Source of the DNA: a virus
Virus record (IMG/VR): IMGVR_UViG_3300002538_000026
Location: 1 to 25,611 of that record
DNA: 25,611 nucleotides
Reading direction: 5' to 3' (one strand)
Part shown: in pieces, positions 13,668 through 19,816 of the stretch
Layout: each line of letters begins with the position of its first letter
Numbering within the stretch: position 1 is the first letter of the stretch
Program-made: the position numbers and the translations under genes
The notes under the pieces: generated by a model
What the model saw: only the letters and a program-made list of their open reading frames with translations
Databases searched by the model: none
What the model was told of the DNA's origin: nothing

Positions 13668-13691
13668 ATGAGACCCGGCATGAGACCCGGC
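13668..13691. repeat. Two 12-bp tandem repeats, degenerate edge of the array
   Basis: ATGAGACCCGGC occurs twice in tandem directly after the 11-bp array. ATGAGA is shared with the array unit, so these look like diverged border copies. Confidence 0.85.
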
Positions 13692-13692
13692 A

Positions 13693-13713
13693 GATGTAGC
13701 AACAATGTAGCCG
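13693..13713. promoter_or_regulatory. Candidate integrase arm sites (left of attP core)
   Basis: ATGTAGC occurs at 13694-13700 and again at 13705-13711, 11 bp apart. The same motif reappears at 13928 on the other side of the attP core. Directly repeated short motifs flanking a core are typical of tyrosine integrase arm-type sites. No binding data; inference from placement. Confidence 0.35.
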
Positions 13714-13737
13714 ACTCTGCACACCGGGGGCGTTGAC

Positions 13738-13755
13738 GAGAGGCGCCGGCCTCTC
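13738..13755. other. Short GC-rich hairpin
   Basis: GAGAGGC, loop GCCG, GCCTCTC: a perfect 7-bp stem in the intergenic region between the repeat array and attP. No T-tract on either side. It could be part of a terminator or of the recombination site; nothing decides between these. Confidence 0.4.
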
Positions 13756-13820
13756 TGCCGGGCCGGGCTCAGTCAGGCTCTCTCTGCGGGGGTGGTGTGG
13801 ACGCTGCGGTATCCCGTCAG

Positions 13821-13869
13821 CGGTCTACGGAACCGAAGGTCGCAGGTTCGAGTCCTGCCGTGCGCGCCA
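13821..13869 (+). other. attP: attP core: 3' half of tRNA-Arg(ACG)
   Basis: Read on the plus strand, this is a tRNA from anticodon stem to CCA. The anticodon loop is CTACGGA (anticodon ACG at 13827-13829), the variable loop AGGTC, and the T arm GCAGG-TTCGAGT-CCTGC has a perfect 5-bp stem. The acceptor strand CGTGCGC, G and CCA (13867-13869) follow. No 5' half is present upstream, and position 27 (G at 13820) mismatches A43, so identity with the host gene probably begins at 13821. Integration here would restore the host tRNA 3' end. It lies about 220 bp from the integrase stop. The antisense frame reads the well-known spurious AGLEPATFG peptide, a hallmark of tRNA sequence. Confidence 0.85.
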
Positions 13870-13925
13870 TCTTTTTGCCTGCACCTGAGATCAATCTGCG
13901 CGTTGCCGCTCGAAGCCCTCGCCGA

Positions 13926-13936
13926 AGATGTAGCCG
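13926..13936. promoter_or_regulatory. Candidate integrase arm site (right of attP core)
   Basis: AGATGTAGCCG. It shares AGATGTAGC with the box at 13692-13700 and ATGTAGCCG with the box at 13705-13713, all in the same orientation, on the other side of the attP core. Confidence 0.35.
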
Positions 13937-13998
13937 GTCCTGTACCCGTTTCAGAGCGAAGAGGCCAACGGCGTGCCTGAAGAAGGGTGCGAAGAAGT

Positions 13999-14083
13999 GA
14001 GACGGTGCAGAGACGCACTGCGTGGACAGGACAGCGTTGCTCATCGTAGCAAGGGTACAAATCCTCCCCGTCTCTGCCGTCTC
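13999..14083 (-). other. Long inverted repeat just after the integrase gene
   Basis: GAGACGGTGCAGAGACG (13999-14015) pairs with CGTCTCTGCCGTCTC (14069-14083) with a single bulged base, closing a 53-base loop. It begins nine bases after the integrase stop in the direction of transcription. Inside it, TTGCT and AGCAA can form a second stem, and TACAAATCC resembles a tRNA T-loop. It may be a terminator-like structure for the integrase message, a small structured RNA or a decayed tRNA. Confidence 0.45.
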
Positions 14084-14091
14084 AGCATACC

Positions 14092-15246
14092 CTACTGGCG
14101 CGGCACAAGTCGCTTCTGCAGGCTCGCCGCCGCCGACTCCTGGACCGCCAGCTTGGCGTGCAGGTAGCCCTCCGTCGTCTTCACGTCGGCATGCCCCTGA
14201 CGGTCGCGGATCGTCAGCGGGTCAATGCCGTCGTCGCGCAGCCAGGTGGCGTGCGTGTGGCGCAGGGTATGAAAGTCGGCGTCCTCGATACCGAGCGCCG
14301 TGAGCAGGTCGGCGAAGTGGTGCGTGAGCGTGTCGGGGACGCGCCAGGCGCCGCGCTTGCCAGGGAAGACGATGCCCTGCGGGTTCCAGCCGCGCTCCCG
14401 CAGCGCCCGCTTCTTCTGACGCAGCCGCTCGGCGCGCAGCGCGTCCACCGCCACGGCCGGCAAGAGCACCGGACGCACCTCTTCCCCGTCCGCCTTGGTC
14501 AGCTTGAGCACCGGCCCCCTGCCCTTCTCCTGCACGAGGTTGTGACGGGCATAGAGAGCGCTGGCCGCCAGGTCGATGTCGCGCCACCTGAGGGCCAGCA
14601 CCTCGCCGCGACGCAGGCCGGCGCAGAGACCGGCGAGCGCCGGCCCGTAGAGGTCGTCGCGCTCGCCACCCTTGCGCCTTGGGATGCGGCCCCGCAGAGC
14701 GAGCGCCCCCGCGAGCAGCTTCTTCACCTCGTCTTGCGAGAGTGACCGCCGTGGATTCCCGGGCCGCGGCTTCTTACCCTTCACAGCCTCGGCGGCGTTC
14801 CACTCGAGGCGCCGGGTGCGCACCCCGAACGACAACACGGAGCGCAGGCACGAGAGGTGATGTTCGACGGTCATCGCCGAGAGGCCGGCGCGGCGCTTGG
14901 CGGCCTTGAACTTGAGCACCTCGGTCGGGTCGATGTCGGCGGCGACGTCCTTGCCGAAGTACGGCTCGAGGTGGCGGCGCAGGATCGACTCGTAGCCGGT
15001 CTGCGTGGTCGGCGAGAGCTCAACCATGTGCAGGTCGCGGAAGTCGGCGACCAACTTCTTGAAGGTCTCGCCGGAGTGAGACGGACGGCCGTGGTGCTTG
15101 AGCTTGTCGGTGAGCCGGATGCGGGCCGCAGATACGGCGTCATGCTGGAGCCGGCGAATCGCATTCGCCTGCGTCCTGCCTGCTCCACTACCCTCCGACT
15201 CGAACGCCCTCCAGCGTCCGTCCGGCAGCCGATACGTCCACCCCAT
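14092..15246 (-). CDS. int: Tyrosine recombinase, phage integrase
   Basis: A 384-residue integrase starting at ATG 15246. The N-terminal 50 residues are an arm-binding type segment (MGWTYRLPDGRWRAFESEG). Residues 60 to 150 are the SAM-like core-binding domain (SPTTQTGYESILRRHLEPYF). The catalytic domain shows Arg212 in AGLRRGEVLALRW, His326 and Arg329 in HTLRHTHATWL, His352 in GHADVKTTEGYLHA and the nucleophile Tyr361. All catalytic residues are present. It catalyses site-specific recombination between attP (220 bp away) and a host tRNA-Arg gene. It is co-directional with the early genes and follows the VRR-NUC gene by 12 bases, without a good ribosome site. Confidence 0.95.
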   Translation of the reverse strand: MGWTYRLPDGRWRAFESEGSGAGRTQANAIRRLQHDAVSAARIRLTDKLKHHGRPSHSGETFKKLVADFRDLHMVELSPTTQTGYESILRRHLEPYFGKDVAADIDPTEVLKFKAAKRRAGLSAMTVEHHLSCLRSVLSFGVRTRRLEWNAAEAVKGKKPRPGNPRRSLSQDEVKKLLAGALALRGRIPRRKGGERDDLYGPALAGLCAGLRRGEVLALRWRDIDLAASALYARHNLVQEKGRGPVLKLTKADGEEVRPVLLPAVAVDALRAERLRQKKRALRERGWNPQGIVFPGKRGAWRVPDTLTHHFADLLTALGIEDADFHTLRHTHATWLRDDGIDPLTIRDRQGHADVKTTEGYLHAKLAVQESAAASLQKRLVPRQ

Positions 15247-15258
15247 TTGCCGAGCATA

Positions 15259-15591
15259 CTACGAACGCCGGCTCTTGCGCATGCCGTTCACAACGCCAAT
15301 GAAGTCCTCGACGCGGTCGACGATGAACACGTGAACCCCTTGCTCGGCGGCCTTGGCGATGAACGCCTCCTGACCCAGGGACAGGCAGCCGTGCCCCTCG
15401 CCAGGCCGGTGGACGCGCTTCGTCTCAATCCACACCGTGCGCCCGGCGCAGTTCACGGCGAGGTCCGGCAGGCCGATGGTCGAGCCCGAGCCCTTGGCGC
15501 GACGCTGGCCCATCTCGACGAGCTGCACGTTCATCGCTTTCGACACGACGCGGATCTCGGACACCAGGTCGCGCTCGAGGACGGTACTCAC
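15259..15591 (-). CDS. VRR-NUC domain nuclease
   Basis: A 110-residue protein with a GTG start at 15591 in a GTGA overlap. It has the PD-(D/E)xK core of the VRR-NUC family: GLPDLAV (Asp43), VWIETKR (Glu56, Lys58) and LSLGQEAFIAKAAEQGVHVF, with Gln74 as the usual Q after the K. Stand-alone VRR-NUC proteins in phages are thought to be structure-specific nucleases, such as Holliday-junction resolvases, acting in replication or recombination. The neighbours (ATPase, SSB and ERF farther upstream) fit that role. Length is normal for the stand-alone type. Confidence 0.88.
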   Translation of the reverse strand: MSTVLERDLVSEIRVVSKAMNVQLVEMGQRRAKGSGSTIGLPDLAVNCAGRTVWIETKRVHRPGEGHGCLSLGQEAFIAKAAEQGVHVFIVDRVEDFIGVVNGMRKSRRS

Positions 15592-15908
15592 GTCGTTTCC
15601 CTCTCGGCCACAGGGCGTGCCCTGACCTTCGTGGCGTCATACCTCGCTTGGCACCGCTGCCAGTCGGTCGGATAGAGGTTGTCGAACCAGTACTCGGTCC
15701 AATCCCAGCGCGAGTGCAGGTGCTTTAGCTCGGCCTTCAGCTCGGCGATGCGGGCGTCCACGCCGGGTTTCTCATACCACTCGCTGCCGTCGCGCTCGAT
15801 GGCGTGGATGAGGTCGCTCACGGCGTCTCCCTCCTCGCTCGGCCCGCACGGATCACACTCATGGTCGCACGAGGACATCGAATCGTAATCGCAGACATCT
15901 CGGCTCAC
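15588..15908 (-). CDS. Small Cys-rich N-terminal / helical hypothetical protein
   Basis: A 106-residue protein starting at GTG 15908 (GTGA overlap). The first 22 residues carry four Cys (positions 6, 14, 18, 21) among Asp and Ser, followed by a helical middle (ARIAELKAELKHLHSRWDWT) and EYWFDNLYPTDWQRC. The N-terminal Cys cluster may bind zinc; the helix may pair in a coiled coil. The family was not recognised. Four-base overlaps on both sides place it in the same translation unit as the VRR-NUC gene. Confidence 0.6.
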   Translation of the reverse strand: MSRDVCDYDSMSSCDHECDPCGPSEEGDAVSDLIHAIERDGSEWYEKPGVDARIAELKAELKHLHSRWDWTEYWFDNLYPTDWQRCQARYDATKVRARPVAERETT

Positions 15909-16678
15909 GACGCCACCTTCTCAGCCGGCGCCCCCACTACGCTGCCCTGCTCGAGTGCCACCACGAGCAGCTCCTGGCCGTAGTCTTCGGGGGCGATGAC
16001 GTCGCGCAGGTTGCGGTATCCGCCACCGTCCTGCGTCAGTTCGCGCCGGGCGACGACCGTCCAGTCATCGACGCTGTGCCCGACGTTCAGGCCGGCAACG
16101 GTGAAGTAGTCGGCGACAAGCTCGCCGTAGCGCGTGCGGTCGCCGACCGGCGTCTCGTGGGGGTCGTCGTCGCCGGGGTAGAGGGCGATGACCTCGGGCT
16201 TGCGTGGTTCCCAACTGCCGCCACCGCAGCCCGTGTGGTTAGAGCCTTCGCATTGGCGCAAGTTGCAGTCGTCGTTACCGCAGGTGTCGCAGCTCACGGC
16301 AGCCGCCTTGCTCATAACCTCGCCGGTGATCGGGTCGACGGCCGGCGGGACGGTGGGGTCCACGCCGACACCGTCGGGGTCGAGGGCACCGCTGTTGACG
16401 ATATCGGCGGCCTCCTGCATGACGTTGCGTGCCACATCCGGCCCTCTTGTGATCAGCCGCTTGCGCTCACGCTCTGCGGCCTGGTCGATGGCGACGACGA
16501 GGTTGTGGGCAGCGCCGACGCGATCCGAAGCCTTCTGGTAAGCCTTGGCGATCTTCTCGTCGTCACTCAATGCCTCGAGCGCCTTCACCGCCTTGTCGCG
16601 ATCGGCGCGGTGGACCTCGGCGAGCTCCTCGAGCAGCTCGAGGGTCGTCCTTGGAAACATCTCGGTCTGCGTGGTCAT
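15905..16678 (-). CDS. Hypothetical protein with helical N-terminus and Cys cluster
   Basis: A 257-residue protein starting at ATG 16678 with AGGAG eight bases upstream. Residues 1 to 95 are a long helical, charged region (LELLEELAEVHRADRDKAVK). A Cys cluster follows (Cys130, 133, 138, 143, 151; SCDTCGNDDC...CEG), suggesting a zinc knuckle. The C-terminal 80 residues include GELVADYFTVAGLNVGHSVD and YGQELLVVALEQG. No enzyme motif was found. It begins a new translation unit after the ATPase gene, 60 bases downstream. A role in replication is suggested only by neighbours. Confidence 0.65.
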   Translation of the reverse strand: MTTQTEMFPRTTLELLEELAEVHRADRDKAVKALEALSDDEKIAKAYQKASDRVGAAHNLVVAIDQAAERERKRLITRGPDVARNVMQEAADIVNSGALDPDGVGVDPTVPPAVDPITGEVMSKAAAVSCDTCGNDDCNLRQCEGSNHTGCGGGSWEPRKPEVIALYPGDDDPHETPVGDRTRYGELVADYFTVAGLNVGHSVDDWTVVARRELTQDGGGYRNLRDVIAPEDYGQELLVVALEQGSVVGAPAEKVAS

Positions 16679-16738
16679 CTGGTCAGCTCCTTTTCGTTGG
16701 GGTGGGTTGCGTGAACGGGGGTGCGAAAGGCTTGGACG

Positions 16739-18169
16739 TCACGGCATGTCGTCCATTTCAATTGGCTCAAAGTGCGAGTGGTGAACTGTCCCCCTATAGA
16801 TAGGGGGGGACTGTTCCCCACCCACTCCGGGCGCCTGTTCCCCACCGTTCCCCGAGGTGTTCCCGAGGCTAAATGAGGACTGTTCCCGGTCGTTTCCAGG
16901 TAGTGGTCCCGGGGGCTGATCGGAGGGGTGTTCCCCAAGGTGTTCCCCGGCCTCTGAGCGCCGCCCCGGGGCAAGCTCGCGCCGCCATTTGAGGGCCGCG
17001 GAAACGACGTCGTGACGTCGTCCTTCGTTGATCTCGCGGAGCTTCGTTCCTGCCGTTCTCACTGATGCGTCCAGCGGAATCTCGAGCCGGTCCATGATGT
17101 TCGCCACGACCCGCGTCCCCTCCGGCCAGTCGAAGACCGCCGGCAGGTAGCAGAGCGGGAAGTCCTGCATCAATAAGGTCACCGTCTCCGGCACCCAGGA
17201 CATACGCGATAGTTCGCGCTTGAGGGTGATGCCGCCCTCCGTCGGCGTGAGCTTCCACACCACGTCGACGTCGTCGCCCTTTCCGCTGCTGCCGCGCTGG
17301 CCCTTAGCGGAGTCCTTGCCGCCATGATCGAGGCGCAGCCAGGTGACGCCGCGCTGCTTGAGCCGTAGGCCGGTGTGCACGTAGAAGAGGCGCCAGGTGT
17401 CGGCGCTGTTCTCCTCACCCCACACGGCGCGGCTGATCGTGTCGATGACGACCACGACGTGCCGGCCGGGGTCGCTGCCCGTGATGCCGTCGACAAGCGC
17501 GGCCAGCGCCACGCCGCCCTCTTTGGTGTCGAGCGCCGGCAGGGTCGGCAGGAGCGCATAGTGCAGGTGCGAGAAGTCAGTCTCCGGGCCGTAGCCCATG
17601 TCGCGGAGACGCTCGCGCACGTCGCTGGCGGTCATCTCATAGTCGAGATAGAGGCAGGAGATCCCGGCCCCCGATGTGGCAATATCAGCGGCCATGAACA
17701 GCGACAATAGGCTCTTGCCGCCCTTGTGCACCGCGTAGATGGCATGCCCCCGGCCGCGGGCCAGGATGTTCTTGTATGCCCACTCCTGCTGCTCCTCATC
17801 GTCCCAGAACGTCGACCAGTCGACGTAGATGCGATCCGCGGGCGACTCCGGCGGCAGTAGGCCAGCGCGCGTGAGCGCCGCCTTGATCTCGGCCCCGGCG
17901 TCGTCGCACACCGGGGTGATGAGGTCGATCGTCTCGGCGATACTGTGGGTGATGGCCTCTGGCGTCTGCCCAGCCAGGCGCTCCGCCCAGTCGTCAAGGC
18001 CCATCTCGAGATCCTGCTTCTTGAGCGGCGGCACTGACTTCGACGCCGCGGCGATAATGCGCGCTGTCTCCATGGGGTCAAAGCCGCCGCCGTTGCCCTG
18101 CGCCGCCGGCGGGGCCGCCGCGATGGCCTCGTCGAAGGCTTGAGCGAGCTCGTCGTCAGCGGGGGTCAT
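16739..18169 (-). CDS. RepA/DnaB-like AAA ATPase (replicative helicase-type)
   Basis: A 476-residue RecA-fold ATPase. Walker A is AVHKGGKSLL (146-155), Walker B is HVVVVIDT (237-244), and DHGGKD (281-286) with QRGSSGKGDDVDVVW (291-305) is the pattern of RepA-type hexameric helicases (AAA_25). The N-terminal 110 residues are helical and acidic. The last 75 residues are low complexity (GEQ/GNT-like repeats), because the DNA there carries GTTCCCC boxes. It probably unwinds DNA at phage replication initiation. The ATG at 18169 overlaps the preceding stop (ATGA). No primase was recognised; it may reside elsewhere or be supplied by the host. Confidence 0.85.
   Translation of the reverse strand: MTPADDELAQAFDEAIAAAPPAAQGNGGGFDPMETARIIAAASKSVPPLKKQDLEMGLDDWAERLAGQTPEAITHSIAETIDLITPVCDDAGAEIKAALTRAGLLPPESPADRIYVDWSTFWDDEEQQEWAYKNILARGRGHAIYAVHKGGKSLLSLFMAADIATSGAGISCLYLDYEMTASDVRERLRDMGYGPETDFSHLHYALLPTLPALDTKEGGVALAALVDGITGSDPGRHVVVVIDTISRAVWGEENSADTWRLFYVHTGLRLKQRGVTWLRLDHGGKDSAKGQRGSSGKGDDVDVVWKLTPTEGGITLKRELSRMSWVPETVTLLMQDFPLCYLPAVFDWPEGTRVVANIMDRLEIPLDASVRTAGTKLREINEGRRHDVVSAALKWRRELAPGRRSEAGEHLGEHPSDQPPGPLPGNDREQSSFSLGNTSGNGGEQAPGVGGEQSPPIYRGTVHHSHFEPIEMDDMP
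16786..16948. repeat. Irregular GTTCCCC array, candidate origin of replication
   Basis: GTTCCCC starts at 16813, 16837, 16847, 16930 and 16942, and GTTCCCG at 16859 and 16882. The boxes fall in two different reading frames of the helicase gene and are irregularly spaced, which suggests selection on DNA and not on protein. Placement inside the 3' end of a replication gene recalls lambda-type origins. Inference. Confidence 0.5.
16788..16811. other. Hairpin at the edge of the GTTCCCC array
   Basis: GTCCCCCTAT, AG, ATAGGGGGGGAC: an inverted repeat with two extra G in the right arm. It lies inside the helicase coding region, at the end of the repeat array. An AT-containing palindrome beside iteron-like boxes fits an origin; a transcription signal is the alternative. 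Confidence 0.45.
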
Positions 18170-18981
18170 CGGGGGCTGACCTTGTAGTCCTTCACGACGA
18201 CGCCATTCTTCGCGGAACCCCGCGTGTGCATCGGATGCCAGAAGGAGCCCTCGTACTTGCCGAAGAGCTTGGCGTCAGGGCCGTAGTGGGCGAAGTGCCC
18301 GCGGCAGATGTGCAGAGCCTTCTTGAGGCCGTTGTGCTCGATACCGCCCTCGTCGCGTAGGACGCGCGTCATGGGGGCAATGTCGAGCACCTTGTATGTG
18401 ATCGCCGGCGGGCTGTGGCGGCGCTGCTGGCGGGTCATGTGGGGCGTATGGTCGCGGATGGCGACGTTCTTGCAGTGACAGAACAAACACGCGGAGAAGA
18501 CGCGCAAGGTCGCTATCCGAAGCAGCCCAACAATCGCGTCAAGTTGTTCTCTCGTGAGGTGCTTCGATGGATCGTGCACTGTGTGGACTGCGGCCCCAGC
18601 GTCACCAAAGTCGGCCAACAGCCCGTCCGTCGCAACGTGGAACATCGATGTGCCTGCGCGCATCGCACCCGGCTCCATATCTGCGTAGGTGTCCATAGAG
18701 ACCATGAAGCCGTCGTCTGGAACAACGAGCCCCTCGTCCTCAGGAAAGAGGGGGAGGGCGTTGCCTGGGGAAAGAACTTGTGAAAGCACACAGAGCCTTA
18801 CGCGGTCGCCCGTCGCGAACTCGAAGGCCGCTCGGGGCCAGGGCGGCATGACCGGGAAACTCTTGAGGTCGTCTACCAGATTGCCCCTGTCCCCGGCTTC
18901 AACATAGTTAGCCACGTTTTGGATGTCGACGACAACGGGGCTGCCTAGCTCCTCCAGCCCGATCTCCTCACACAACCTCAC
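18166..18981 (-). CDS. Conserved phage protein of unknown function
   Basis: A 271-residue protein starting at GTG 18981, overlapping the upstream gene by 14 bases. It contains SACLFCHCKN (163-172) and a distal block, KALHICRGHFAHYGPDAKLF then GKYEGSFWHPMHTRG and VVVKDYKV, that I know as a recurring phage family (pattern: HICRGHF...LFG...G..WW.....RG....G...KDY.V) without a proven function. The paired Cys/His may bind metal. It precedes the helicase gene by an ATGA overlap. An alternative GTG at 18971 is in another frame. The N-terminal half (VVVDIQNVANY, FPVMPPWPRAAFEF) is also typical of that family. Confidence 0.75.
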   Translation of the reverse strand: MRLCEEIGLEELGSPVVVDIQNVANYVEAGDRGNLVDDLKSFPVMPPWPRAAFEFATGDRVRLCVLSQVLSPGNALPLFPEDEGLVVPDDGFMVSMDTYADMEPGAMRAGTSMFHVATDGLLADFGDAGAAVHTVHDPSKHLTREQLDAIVGLLRIATLRVFSACLFCHCKNVAIRDHTPHMTRQQRRHSPPAITYKVLDIAPMTRVLRDEGGIEHNGLKKALHICRGHFAHYGPDAKLFGKYEGSFWHPMHTRGSAKNGVVVKDYKVSPR

Positions 18982-19168
18982 GACGCACCTCCTCGTCGGC
19001 CACCCGGAACGCCTTGTCCCCTCGGCAAGCCCGGCAGTCGTCCTCCCGGCGCCCGGCGGCCAGCATGCCCGCGAGGATGACGCCGAGGGCGGCGCCGGCC
19101 AGCATGCCCGCGAGGATGACGCCGAGGGCGGCGCCGGCCATGCCCGCGAGGATGACCAGGGCGATCAC
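18968..19168 (-). CDS. Small membrane protein with internal 13-residue repeats
   Basis: A 66-residue protein starting at GTG 19168 (GTGA overlap). The first 38 residues are a hydrophobic, Gly/Ala-rich segment made of near-identical units (GAALGVILAGMLA), long enough for one or two membrane helices of glycine-zipper character. A short cytoplasmic tail with CRAC follows. The unit comes from a 39-bp DNA duplication. Small phage membrane proteins of this type may act in superinfection exclusion or holin-like roles, but nothing here decides that. Codon phase is kept through the repeats, which supports coding. Confidence 0.6.
   Translation of the reverse strand: MIALVILAGMAGAALGVILAGMLAGAALGVILAGMLAAGRREDDCRACRGDKAFRVADEEVRREVV
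19058..19155. repeat. 39-bp tandem repeat, 2.5 copies, in frame
   Basis: Two identical 39-bp units (19058-19096, 19097-19135), then a third partial copy (19136-19155) that has lost three bases near its start. Unit length is 13 codons and the deletion is one codon, so the reading frame stays intact. Confidence 0.9.
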
Positions 19169-19407
19169 GGGGCCGCCTCGTACAGCCGGCAGGCGTTCCA
19201 CTTCAGGCGGTGGTCGGTCGCCGTGCTGCGGCTCATGCCGCGGCGATCGCACTTCCAGTAGGTCTTGTTGCCGGTTGGCGACGTGGCGACGGCGTGGACG
19301 CAGGTGCGGCACGTCTTCCCCTCGGGGCCGCGACCGTGCCGCACAATCATCGGGTTCGGGTCGTAGTTGTTCGCGATGTCGCCGATGGGCAGGATGAGGT
19401 TGCTCAC
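19165..19407 (-). CDS. Small zinc-binding-type protein (80 aa)
   Basis: Starts at GTG 19407, overlapping the previous stop (GTGA). The first 25 residues (VSNLILPIGDIANNYDPNPM) are neutral. Then come CRTCVHA, WKCDRRG and NACRLYE, i.e. C-x2-C-x17-C-x17-C with a basic stretch between. This four-Cys pattern occurs in many tiny phage proteins described only as zinc-finger-like. Its role may be DNA or protein binding. No family name can be given. It lies in a run of similar Cys-rich genes. Confidence 0.6.
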   Translation of the reverse strand: MSNLILPIGDIANNYDPNPMIVRHGRGPEGKTCRTCVHAVATSPTGNKTYWKCDRRGMSRSTATDHRLKWNACRLYEAAP

Positions 19408-19658
19408 GGCGTCACCGCCGCCGGCCAGTCCTTCGTCGAGCTGACGCACGAGCCGGTCGCGCCGTCTTCCATGGGGCAATTGTCTTCGGCGGCACGCGGG
19501 CACTCAGCACAATCGTGCTTGTAACCGGGGCCGCAACCGGTCAGTTCGCAGCCGCAGGGCGCGAGGTCGCCGACCTCGCAGCCGCACTCCTCGCTGCACA
19601 GACCGCTGTACCCATCGTCGATGAGCTTCTCTCCGAGGTAGGCGAGCAGGTCCTTCAT
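19404..19658 (-). CDS. Cys-rich small protein (84 aa)
   Basis: Starts at ATG 19658 (ATGA overlap). An amphipathic N-terminal helix (MKDLLAYLGEKLIDDGYSGL) precedes a segment with ten Cys in about 50 residues, in CxxxCxC, CxC and CxxC spacings, plus His. This suggests binding of one or two metal ions. It is acidic. I know no family for it. Both neighbours overlap by four bases, so it belongs to the same translation unit. Confidence 0.6.
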   Translation of the reverse strand: MKDLLAYLGEKLIDDGYSGLCSEECGCEVGDLAPCGCELTGCGPGYKHDCAECPRAAEDNCPMEDGATGSCVSSTKDWPAAVTP

Positions 19659-19804
19659 CGCGTTACCTCCCCCACCACGAACTGATGACAGCGGCAGCAC
19701 TCCCAGTAGCGCCAGGTCTGCGGCGGTTCCACATCCTTGTACACAATGTCGGCGTACCAGGTCGGGTCCATCTCGATGTGGCAGTCGGGGTTCGGGCAGG
19801 TCAT
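19655..19804 (-). CDS. 49-aa CxxC protein
   Basis: A short gene starting at ATG 19804, 12 bases after the SSB stop, ending in an ATGA overlap. The protein begins MTCPNPDCHIEMDPTWYADI and has WECCRCH at 34-40, so two Cys pairs about 30 residues apart, as in a zinc ribbon. Third codon positions are GC-rich. Function is not known; perhaps DNA binding next to SSB. Confidence 0.6.
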   Translation of the reverse strand: MTCPNPDCHIEMDPTWYADIVYKDVEPPQTWRYWECCRCHQFVVGEVTR

Positions 19805-19816
19805 GATTCACCCCCC

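Larger units (their letters stand above)
13518..14091. other. 574-bp region without a credible gene (attP and repeat region)
   Basis: Between the zinc-ribbon gene and the integrase stop there is no convincing ORF. In order it holds nine 11-bp tandem repeats, two 12-bp repeats, paired ATGTAGC boxes, a short hairpin, the tRNA-derived attP core, another ATGTAGCCG box and a long inverted repeat. The open frames here are either repeat translations or frames antisense to the tRNA sequence. Confidence 0.8.

Noticed and set aside
13514-13724. Two minus-strand open frames through the 11-bp repeat (SGSHQDLIRIS units)
   Set aside because: An 11-bp unit without stops is open in all minus frames, so the ORFs follow from the repeat; no ribosome site and no flanking protein-like sequence.
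13773-14060. Minus-strand ORFs with GRTRTCDLRFRRPL and RTAGLEPATFGSVDR
   Set aside because: These are well-known spurious peptides from reading antisense to tRNA genes; they confirm the tRNA-derived attP core instead.
14007-14078. Possible complete tRNA within the long inverted repeat
   Set aside because: A 7-bp acceptor-like stem and TACAAATCC fit, but the T stem, D arm and a 7-base anticodon loop cannot be formed together on either strand, and there is no CCA.
16675-16974. 99-residue alternative frame inside the helicase C-terminus, ending in ATGA overlap with the gene at 15905-16678
   Set aside because: The overlap is suggestive, but the sequence is repeat-driven (GNT/GNS), has no ribosome site of note, and the next gene has its own AGGAG. 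Kept as a low-probability dual-coding option.
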